From Chloroflexota bacterium (lineage in GTDB: Bacteria; Chloroflexota; Anaerolineae; Caldilineales; Caldilineaceae), in contig QEUW01000424.1 in the NCBI GenBank assembly GCA_003577005.1, forward strand, positions 1 through 6,759: a DNA stretch of 6,759 bases, in the 5' to 3' direction. Made by a program: the position numbers and the translations under genes. The notes below the pieces were generated by a model. The model did no database searches. It was not told the DNA's origin and saw only the letters and a program-made list of their open reading frames with translations. Each line of letters begins with the position of its first letter. Position 1 is the stretch's first letter. Below are positions 1 through 4,772 of this stretch, piece by piece.

Positions 1-614
1 GATCCGCCGGGGATGTTCCACATGTCGGCGTACTTTGCCACCACGCGCAGGGTCAACTGCTCGCCGCCGCCGCCGATGAGCAGCGGCGGGATCGGGTCGG
101 GCTTGGGCATGAGATAGGCGTCTTTGATGCGATAGTACTTGCCTTCGAAGCTGGCCGGTGTCTCTGCCCACAGTTTTTGGATGATCTGGATCGTCTCTTC
201 CAGTTGGGCGATGCGCACCGCTGGTTTGGGAAAGTCAAAGTTGTAGGCCTGATACTCCTCCTCCATCCACCCTGCACCGATGCCAAGGAGAAAACGCCCG
301 CCGCTGAGCCACTGAGTATTGGCCACCATCTTCGCCAGCAAACCCGGGTTGCGGTATGACTGGCAGAGCACGCTGCTGCCAAACTTGAGTTTCGGGTATT
401 GGGCGGCAAAGTAGGCGATGGTGGTCATGCACTCGACATAGGGCGTGTCATTGGCCTGCCACCTCCCCCACGGCCAGAGGTGGTCATCCACCCAGACCGA
501 CTCGAAGTGGTGTTGCACAATGTCGAGCGTCTGGGTGAGTTGTTGGAGAAAGGCGGTTTCGTCGCTGCCATCGACGGGGAACGAGTGCATGTGCCAGCCA
601 AATTTGAGCGTCAT
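1..614 (-). CDS. LLM-class (luciferase-like) flavin/F420-dependent oxidoreductase, C-terminus cut by window edge
   Basis: I translated the reverse strand from the ATG at 614-612. It stays open for 204 codons to the left edge, so the last third or so of a protein that is usually about 300 residues is missing. The protein begins MTLKFGWHMHSF. It has WVDDHLWPW at 41-49 (the early strand and substrate-side loop of the TIM barrel), SYRNPGLLAKM at 86-96, the family signature GRFLLGIGAGW at 106-116, EEYQAY at 119-124, and LLIGGGGEQLTLRVVAKYAD at 178-197, the late barrel strand typical of F420-dependent LLM enzymes. The start is supported by a purine-rich GAAAGGAAG (plus-strand 620-628) just upstream. 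The family consists of soluble enzymes that use FMN or coenzyme F420 for hydride transfer; the substrate cannot be read from sequence. F420 rather than FMN is my inference from resemblance to the F420 branch. The gene stands 283 bp downstream of the transporter gene, so it is probably transcribed separately. Confidence 0.93.
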   Translation of the reverse strand, partial: MTLKFGWHMHSFPVDGSDETAFLQQLTQTLDIVQHHFESVWVDDHLWPWGRWQANDTPYVECMTTIAYFAAQYPKLKFGSSVLCQSYRNPGLLAKMVANTQWLSGGRFLLGIGAGWMEEEYQAYNFDFPKPAVRIAQLEETIQIIQKLWAETPASFEGKYYRIKDAYLMPKPDPIPPLLIGGGGEQLTLRVVAKYADMWNIPGG

Positions 615-691
615 CGGGTCTTCCTTTCGGGATAATGGTTCATGCGCGTTGTAAGGTGAAAGGCTTCGCTTGTTCGTGTGATTTAGGGTAC

Positions 692-747
692 GCGGAGTTC
701 GCGCCCAGGGGCGGGTGCCCTTCGGGCGCGCCTCGTGCGAACTCCGC
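692..747. repeat. GC-rich nested palindrome (REP-like) between two leftward genes
   Basis: An 11-bp perfect inverted repeat, GCGGAGTTCGC at 692-702 and its complement at 737-747, encloses further self-complementary sequence: GGCG/CGCC (710-713 with 729-732) and GCCC-TTC-GGGC (717-727). It would fold into a strong hairpin on either strand. There is no T-run on the leftward side, so it is not a textbook intrinsic terminator for the transporter gene, although it lies downstream of it. A dispersed REP-like palindrome or a processing and stability hairpin are the likely alternatives. I found no other gene in 615-897. Confidence 0.7.
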
Positions 748-753
748 AATCCC

Positions 754-786
754 GCTAACACGTGCAGTGCTAACAAAACGCTGCAC
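754..786. repeat. Short direct repeat with overlapping hairpin
   Basis: GCTAACA occurs twice, at 754-760 and 769-775, with a 15-nt period. It overlaps an imperfect stem, GTGCAGTG (762-769) with CGCTGCAC (779-786), containing one T-G pair. It lies downstream of the transporter gene on the leftward strand but lacks a T-tract. It may be part of the same repeat cluster as the palindrome at 692-747, or chance. Confidence 0.35.
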
Positions 787-897
787 ATAAAGGACAATCT
801 GTACAAAGAATACAATCAATTGAAAAGAGCACCAAAAGGGATTGAAGCTGGGCGGTTGCGCACAGTTTGAACGGTATTCATCTTTGCTACTACCATA

Positions 898-2139
898 TCA
901 CGCAAACAACCACTGTAACCAAATCACTCCCAGCGCCAAGCTCAGCAGCGTGACCGGCACGCCGGCCTTTAGGTATTCGTTAAAGCTGAGTTGAACCCCG
1001 TGCCGGCGGGCGCTTTCAGCCACGATCAAGTTGGCGACCGAACCGAGCAGCGTCAGGTTGCCGGCCAGCGTAGTGGCGACGGCCAGCGTGAGCCAGGTCT
1101 GCTCTGGCTGGGGGAACTGCTGGACAAAGGGGCGAAAGAGCAGCACCGCCGGCACATTGGAGACAAGATTGCTCAACATGGCGGCCACGACGGTCAAGGT
1201 CGCCACCCCGCGCCGGGCCAGCGGCTGGGCCATGACAAAGAGTTGCTCGCTCACCCCCAGCGTTTCCAATGCGCCGGTGACGATAAAAAGACCGGCAAAG
1301 AAGACGAGCAGCGACCAATCTACCTCGCGGAAGACCGCTTCGGGTTCGATGCGCCGGGTGATGAGTAAGAGCGCCGCCGCAGCCAACGCGGCCAGCGGAA
1401 TCGGAAAACCGGCGACAAAGGCCGCGATCATCAAGCCGGTGGCGACCATCCCTTTGCGCAGGAGGGGACGATAGGTTTCGACCTTGACCGCCGGTCGTTC
1501 GTCGAACGAGCGCGCCGTAAAATCATGCCGGTAGACCCCCACGATGACCAGCCAGATCACGACCATACCACCCAGCGCAACCGGCAGCAGGCTCGCTGTA
1601 AAGTGGACAAAGGGAATACCCGATGCGATCCCGATGATCATGTTTTGCGGGTTGCCCGTAATCGTAGCGGCCGAGCCAATATTGGTTGCCGTTGCCAGCG
1701 CCATCAAGTATGGGATTGGCTTCTGCTGCAAGGCGAGACAAATCTCCAACACCAGCGGTGTAAAGACCAACACAATCGTGTCGTTGAGAAAGATGGCCGA
1801 GAGCACGCCCGATGCCACGATCACCAGTGCCAGCAACTGGCGCGGGGAATGCGCCCAATGCACAACCCAGTTGGCAACCAGTTGAAAAAAGCCGGCGCGG
1901 CGGAGATTTGTGTTGAGGATCATCATGGCAAAGAGCAGGGTCAACGTGTTGAGATCGAGCGCCGCATACGCCTCGTCCAGCGAGATCGCGCCCAGCACGA
2001 TCAATACCGTCGCCCCGGTCAACGCAATCGTCGCCCGGTTCATCCGCAAAAACGGATAGCGCCCTACCGCTACACCGATGATGGTGACCGCGATGATGAA
2101 CAAGGCAGGCCAGTAGAGGAGTGAGATAGGCGGGGACAT
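898..2139 (-). CDS. ArsB/NhaD-type (ion transporter superfamily) membrane transporter
   Basis: This is a polytopic inner-membrane protein of 413 residues with roughly ten to twelve hydrophobic segments. It shows the two-half architecture of the ion transporter (IT) superfamily, which includes ArsB, NhaD, CitMHS and DASS. Counting from the chosen ATG, the first half has FLNDTIVLVFTPL near 117-129 and TNIGSAATITGNPQN at 152-166. The second half has SNLVSNVPAV at 323-332 and AGNLTLLGSVANLI at 359-372. The paired Asn-Pro/Gly-rich re-entrant signatures are the ion-binding elements of the superfamily. The substrate (arsenite, sodium/proton or an organic anion) cannot be assigned, and there is no arsR or arsA nearby. 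I chose the ATG at 2139, directly before the first membrane span. A GTG at 2184 would add 15 residues, NSARFPIKPPSTPT-like, that do not look conserved. Neither start has a clear Shine-Dalgarno site. The stop TGA is at 900-898. Confidence 0.9.
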   Translation of the reverse strand: MSPPISLLYWPALFIIAVTIIGVAVGRYPFLRMNRATIALTGATVLIVLGAISLDEAYAALDLNTLTLLFAMMILNTNLRRAGFFQLVANWVVHWAHSPRQLLALVIVASGVLSAIFLNDTIVLVFTPLVLEICLALQQKPIPYLMALATATNIGSAATITGNPQNMIIGIASGIPFVHFTASLLPVALGGMVVIWLVIVGVYRHDFTARSFDERPAVKVETYRPLLRKGMVATGLMIAAFVAGFPIPLAALAAAALLLITRRIEPEAVFREVDWSLLVFFAGLFIVTGALETLGVSEQLFVMAQPLARRGVATLTVVAAMLSNLVSNVPAVLLFRPFVQQFPQPEQTWLTLAVATTLAGNLTLLGSVANLIVAESARRHGVQLSFNEYLKAGVPVTLLSLALGVIWLQWLFA

Positions 2140-2194
2140 GGTTGGTGTGGAGGGTGGTTTGATAGGAAATCGGGCTGAATTCACAAAGATGAAG

Positions 2195-2218
2195 AAGTAG
2201 TAATCGGTAATCGGTAAT
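2195..2218 (+). repeat. Left arm of 24-bp inverted repeat made of GTAATNN heptamers
   Basis: Tandem heptamers GTAATCG, GTAATCG and GTAATTG run from 2200 to 2220. The stretch 2195-2218 matches the reverse complement of 3312-3335 with a single mismatch at 2201 (a T-G pair). This arm and its partner bracket the phosphotransferase gene. It sits in the leader of the transporter gene, 11 bp upstream of the alternative GTG start. It resembles the short tandem heptanucleotide repeats known from cyanobacteria, but I cannot name a family. Confidence 0.8.
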
Positions 2219-2353
2219 TGTGAATATCTCGCTGTCCCACAAATTAGGGTTCGTCAAGTTGCGTGAACGAGAGCGTAACGCTGGTCTGAAACGTCACGGC
2301 GAGGGCTTGCCGGGTGCAGTAACGAGTTATTCAGCGGGAGCGCCGCCCCGAGA
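2219..2353. other. Non-coding stretch downstream of the phosphotransferase gene, no gene seen
   Basis: These 135 bp lie between the phosphotransferase stop codon and the left heptamer repeat. I found no plausible reading frame, terminator or RNA gene. On the leftward strand it contains GCAAG and, further on, CTTG blocks with limited complementarity around them, loosely reminiscent of an integron attC site. The required outer core sites (RYYYAAC and GTTRRRY) are not present in matching positions. It may be remnant DNA that travelled with the phosphotransferase gene. Confidence 0.4.
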
Positions 2354-3208
2354 TTAGCGGCCTGTATCCAGCCCGTAGCGCTCCAGCGCTGCTCGCATCT
2401 CGCTGAGGAATTCTCGCCCTGCTCGTCGCCCGTTCGGGAACTGGTCGTCTCGATCCCAGCGCCACGCTGCGACCAGCGCCAGCGTGAGGACCCGGCACGC
2501 GCCGAGCAGTCCTTGATCAGCGCCCGGATAGTGCTCACTCACGGCTTCGGGCACATGGGCGATGTCGAACTCAACCGGCCCGCGGCAACAGGTCTCGAGG
2601 TCTATGAACAGCAGCCCCTGCTTCGTCCTGAGCAAGTTGCCTGGGTGCGGCTCGCCGTGTAGCAACTGCTCGGCGCCTCCCCGCTCGCCAATCGCCCGCC
2701 GCAGGCTTTGCAACGTGTTGCTGAGAAACTCCCGGTCCGCGTCAGCGAGCGCTGGAGTCTGGTCGCGGCTCCCAACCAGCCGTTGAGCCTCCGCAACTCG
2801 ATCCGTGAAGTGCGGCGTCGCGACGTCGATCTGTCGCATGCTGGCATGCAGCCGCGCAAGCGCACTCGCGTAGTCACGCGGCTCGACCTCTCGAAACGAC
2901 ACAGGTTCGTAGTAGGTCCAAAGCGTGACCACAAAGCCATCGCGCCCGTAGACGCGCGGCTCGACTCGAGGGTCGAGTGTGGCGACTGGACTCTCGGCCT
3001 CCGTGAGCCGTTGAGCAAGCTCAACTTCGAACGCTGCGCTCGCCTGCCACGCTCCGTCCGCGACCCGGGCAACCACGTCACAAGGCAGCAGGCGCAGCGT
3101 GAGCTTGTTCGAGTCGTGAAGAACAATCGCGTCATCGACCGTCAGGTCAAGTGCCGAGGCGCTCGACATAGCCGCAGCCACCGCACGCGGAACTTCTGAT
3201 GCCAGCAT
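2354..3208 (-). CDS. APH-family (aminoglycoside phosphotransferase-like) kinase, HGE variant
   Basis: This is a cytosolic kinase-like protein of 284 residues from the ATG at 3208. The fold is that of the APH/choline kinase family, which transfers phosphate from ATP to a small-molecule hydroxyl. The N-lobe strand CDVVARVADG is at about 43-52. The hinge-side segment FVVTLWTYYEPV follows at about 92-103. The catalytic loop HGEPHPGN is at 184-191, and the metal-binding segment FIDLE at 201-205 is the counterpart of the kinase DFG. A helical C-lobe ends in RYGLDTGR. The usual catalytic loop is HGDxxxxN, so the base position is Glu186 rather than Asp. The substrate is unknown, and antibiotic resistance should not be assumed. 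A purine-rich GGGGAAGGGTGGG precedes this ATG. A TTG at 3265 would add 19 residues. The gene is enclosed by inverted heptamer repeats that separate it from the neighbours on both sides. Its content looks somewhat richer in CGA, TCG and GTC words, hinting at transfer. Confidence 0.85.
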   Translation of the reverse strand: MLASEVPRAVAAAMSSASALDLTVDDAIVLHDSNKLTLRLLPCDVVARVADGAWQASAAFEVELAQRLTEAESPVATLDPRVEPRVYGRDGFVVTLWTYYEPVSFREVEPRDYASALARLHASMRQIDVATPHFTDRVAEAQRLVGSRDQTPALADADREFLSNTLQSLRRAIGERGGAEQLLHGEPHPGNLLRTKQGLLFIDLETCCRGPVEFDIAHVPEAVSEHYPGADQGLLGACRVLTLALVAAWRWDRDDQFPNGRRAGREFLSEMRAALERYGLDTGR

Positions 3209-3267
3209 CGTCGCCCACCCTTCCCCAGCTTGCGCGGAGATCTCTCGTCTAGTCCGGATAACCAATG

Positions 3268-3282
3268 GGTAAACAGATTACC
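3268..3282. promoter_or_regulatory. Operator-like palindrome upstream of the phosphotransferase gene
   Basis: GGTAA-N5-TTACC is a perfect 5-5-5 palindrome located 60 bp upstream of the phosphotransferase ATG and just outside the alternative TTG start. Its size and position would suit a dimeric repressor site. It could also be a degenerate edge of the nearby GTAATNN repeats, whose core it partly shares. Confidence 0.25.
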
Positions 3283-3302
3283 TTACCAGCTTACACTCTC
3301 AC

Positions 3303-3335
3303 AAATTACTCATTACCGATTACCGATTGCTACTT
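3303..3335 (-). repeat. Right arm of the inverted GTAATNN heptamer repeat
   Basis: Read on the minus strand, 3330 to 3303 is four heptamers in register: GCAATCG, GTAATCG, GTAATGA and GTAATTT. The segment 3312-3335 pairs with 2195-2218 over 24 bp with one mismatch. The arm ends one base beyond the stop codon of the hydrolase gene. Together, the two arms make a head-to-head pair split by about 1.1 kb containing only the phosphotransferase gene. Confidence 0.8.
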
Positions 3336-3336
3336 T

Positions 3337-4197
3337 CTACTTACTCAATCGCTCCCCGGCGCGCAACACCGTATAGGGTTGCCCCAACCGCTCGCATTCG
3401 GCGACAAAACTATCCGGCACAGCCGTATTAAAGGTAAACATCTCATAGTGACAGGGGATGACCAGCCCGGCATCGATGGCTTGGGCCAGTTGCGCCGCTT
3501 CGGGGCCACTCAGATTGCCGGCGACGCGGCGTTCGGGTGCGCGGCCGTTGATCGGCAGGAGCGCCACATCGATACGCCACTGCCGCAGCCGCTCCACCAA
3601 CCCATCATACCAGACCGTATCGCCGCTGTGATAGAGCGTCCACGGGCCAAACTGGACGATGTAGCCGAGGAATTTATGGCACCCGGCTTCATCCCGCTCG
3701 ATCTGTTCGTGCGCCGCCGGCACGCCGGTAAAGGTAAAGCCCCCCACTGTGGCCGTTTCGCCGCCATCCACGCCCACGGGCCAGGCCGGGTCGCACTGGA
3801 GCCGCTCGGCCACAAAGGTGCGGTTGGCCTCAGGGATGACAAGCTGGAGCCGCGGATTGGCGCGCATCAGCGGGACCAGTGTCTCTCCATCGAGATGGTC
3901 GGTGTGGTTGTGGCTGGAAGTAACCACGTCGATAAAATCCAGCCGCTCCGGTGCGATGACGCGGGCGGTCATGCGGATGTGGGGCTTGTCGGTGGCGGCG
4001 TACTTGTGCGTGAGCGAGTCCGAGAGGTAGGGGTCGAGCAGCAGATGCTGATCGTGCCACTGGACAAGGAATCCGCTCTGGCCCAGCCACCACAGGTACA
4101 GACAACCCTGGTCCCGGCGGGCATCAGCCACATCGGCAAGGAAGCGGTCATCATGTTTGAATGGCTGGATCATCGGCTGTGATTGTGGCTCTTTCAT
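3337..4197 (-). CDS. UlaG-like metallo-beta-lactamase-fold metal-dependent hydrolase
   Basis: The protein has 286 residues from the ATG at 4197. It carries the full MBL-fold metal set: WLGQSGFLVQW at 37-47, the HxHxDH motif as SHNHTDHLD at 95-103, a later His in PAAHEQ (163), the bridging Asp in YHSGDT (193) and a final His in IPCHYEMF (250). ALLPINGRAPERRVAGNLS at about 212-230 and the SHNHTDH form of the motif are typical of the UlaG/Lactamase_B_2 branch. That branch includes L-ascorbate-6-phosphate lactonase and phosphodiesterase-like members. It is shorter than E. coli UlaG (about 350 residues), and no ascorbate or sugar-uptake genes are nearby, so the substrate is open. The start is supported by GGAGAAAG about 9-12 nt upstream. 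A GTG at 4269 would add 24 unconserved residues. The TAG stop lies immediately beside the right heptamer repeat. The gene is divergent from the ABC operon. Confidence 0.9.
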   Translation of the reverse strand: MKEPQSQPMIQPFKHDDRFLADVADARRDQGCLYLWWLGQSGFLVQWHDQHLLLDPYLSDSLTHKYAATDKPHIRMTARVIAPERLDFIDVVTSSHNHTDHLDGETLVPLMRANPRLQLVIPEANRTFVAERLQCDPAWPVGVDGGETATVGGFTFTGVPAAHEQIERDEAGCHKFLGYIVQFGPWTLYHSGDTVWYDGLVERLRQWRIDVALLPINGRAPERRVAGNLSGPEAAQLAQAIDAGLVIPCHYEMFTFNTAVPDSFVAECERLGQPYTVLRAGERLSK

Positions 4198-4341
4198 AGA
4201 AGACGCTTTCTCCAAAAGCTGTACCCGGTTGATTGCACATGATACACCATATCGGGGAAATTCGTACACAGATTAAACGAAGAATAGCCAGATAGGTGAA
4301 TCCCCCGGCAAGAAGCTGGCTGAGCAGGGGGGCGCCATCCT

Positions 4342-4372
4342 GGTGCGTTGCACGCAAAGCGTGCGATGCACC
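4342..4372. repeat. Tight 14-bp hairpin palindrome
   Basis: GGTGCGTTGCACGC at 4342-4355, loop AAA at 4356-4358, and GCGTGCGATGCACC at 4359-4372. The 14 positions all pair if two G-T wobbles are allowed. The stem-loop is almost gapless and has no T-run after it. It lies 145 bp upstream of the hydrolase start, in a region where neither neighbouring gene ends, so a terminator role for those genes is unlikely. It resembles dispersed REP-type palindromes that carry a GGTGCGTT-like arm in several bacterial genomes. Confidence 0.75.
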
Positions 4373-4451
4373 TGTGAGGCGTGGCCCGCTACTTTTTAGA
4401 CTACTTTTGACCAAACAGCCCGCTGGGGTGTGTCCGAAATTTTCGCGCGCC

Positions 4452-4521
4452 AGGTGACTGTCACTGGGTGCCAGCGTGTACGGCAGAGAGGTCGGGCTAC
4501 GGCGCCCAGTGACAGTCACCT
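4452..4521. repeat. 21-bp inverted repeat with two GTGACNGTCAC palindromes
   Basis: The arm at 4452-4472 matches the reverse complement of 4501-4521 at 20 of 21 positions, with a 28-nt spacer. Each arm contains a small palindrome of its own: GTGACTGTCAC at 4454-4464 and GTGACAGTCAC at 4509-4519, with centres 55 bp apart (about five helical turns). The element ends 42 bp upstream of the -35 box of the ABC operon. It could be a dispersed REP/MITE-type element or a pair of operator sites; the sequence alone does not decide. Confidence 0.8.
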
Positions 4522-4563
4522 ACTCGCCCCTAATCCTGGACGCACCCGGCCCGCTGAGACTGT

Positions 4564-4592
4564 TTGCCATCCGCTGCTCTCTCATTTATAAT
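4564..4592 (+). promoter_or_regulatory. Sigma70-type promoter for the ABC importer operon
   Basis: The -35 box TTGCCA (4564-4569) and a perfect -10 box TATAAT (4587-4592) are separated by exactly 17 bp. Five of six and six of six consensus positions match. Transcription would start near 4599-4600, giving an untranslated leader of about 170 nt before the binding-protein ATG. It is the best promoter-like sequence I found in the window. Confidence 0.7.
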
Positions 4593-4599
4593 GCGGATG

Positions 4600-4772
4600 A
4601 TCCTACCCTTCATGCTTGACACCAAGCTCGCAGCCCGCATGCTCAAGACAGATTGACAGCCCGTCGCTCGATTGGGTGACTATGCGGGATAATTGTGGCT
4701 TTCGGGATTATCCAATTAGATGGAAAATGCCTCATTCACTCCCGCGCACATAGCGCAAGGAAAGGATTCACA
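4600..4772 (+). other. Long 5' leader of the binding-protein gene
   Basis: If the promoter at 4564-4592 is used, the leader is about 170 nt. It can form small stems: GCTTG-ACAC-CAAGC (4614-4627), with an alternative pairing of CTTGA (4615-4619) to TCAAG (4643-4647); GGATAAT (4687-4693) with ATTATCC (4707-4713); and GCGC/GCGC (4744-4756) immediately before the ribosome binding site. I recognise no known riboswitch class. There is no T-run that would make a leader terminator. Confidence 0.4.
4757..4766 (+). promoter_or_regulatory. Ribosome binding site fixing the binding-protein start
   Basis: AAGGAAAGGA ends 6 nt before the ATG at 4773. It selects this start over an in-frame GTG at 4695, whose extra 26 residues would displace the signal peptide from the N-terminus. 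Confidence 0.75.

Larger units (their letters stand above)
4198..4563. other. Divergent intergenic region without a gene
   Basis: This stretch separates the leftward hydrolase gene from the rightward promoter of the ABC operon. An open frame crosses it on the minus strand (4519-4151), but it runs through the palindromes and looks non-coding. Contents: a hairpin at 4342-4372, a direct repeat CTACTTTT at 4389-4396 and 4401-4408, and a long inverted repeat at 4452-4521. A leftward promoter for the hydrolase should lie in 4220-4300. I see a possible minus-strand TATCAT -10 near 4242-4247 but no matching -35. Confidence 0.6.

Noticed and set aside
1523..2257. 244-codon minus-strand frame overlapping the transporter gene
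   Set aside because: It is a different frame from the transporter, whose membrane spans and ion transporter signatures are unambiguous. It is Cys/His/Arg-rich, typical of a shadow frame.
2225..2353. Possible integron attC site after the phosphotransferase gene
   Set aside because: There are GCAAG and CTTG blocks in the right order, but the outer RYYYAAC and GTTRRRY cores are missing and the arms do not pair well. No integrase is present.
2354..3208. Calling the phosphotransferase an aminoglycoside resistance gene
   Set aside because: The family includes many kinases of unrelated small molecules, the catalytic loop is a variant, and nothing in the context points to antibiotics.
2195..3335. 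Insertion sequence or transposon with terminal inverted repeats
   Set aside because: The enclosed gene is a kinase, not a transposase, and I see no target-site duplication outside the arms. Reported only as a hypothesis about an inserted unit.
3265..4182. 305-codon open frame antisense to the MBL-fold hydrolase
   Set aside because: The opposite strand encodes all metal-binding motifs of the hydrolase in order. The antisense product has no recognisable domain and starts within a repeat-rich gap.
4151..4519. 122-codon frame on the minus strand across the divergent gap
   Set aside because: It runs through two palindromic elements and into the hydrolase start region, with no ribosome binding site or recognisable protein feature.
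4616..4658. Two additional TTGACA hexamers at 4616-4621 and 4653-4658 as -35 boxes
   Set aside because: Neither has an acceptable -10 hexamer at 16-18 bp. The GATAAT at 4688 is too far from the second one.
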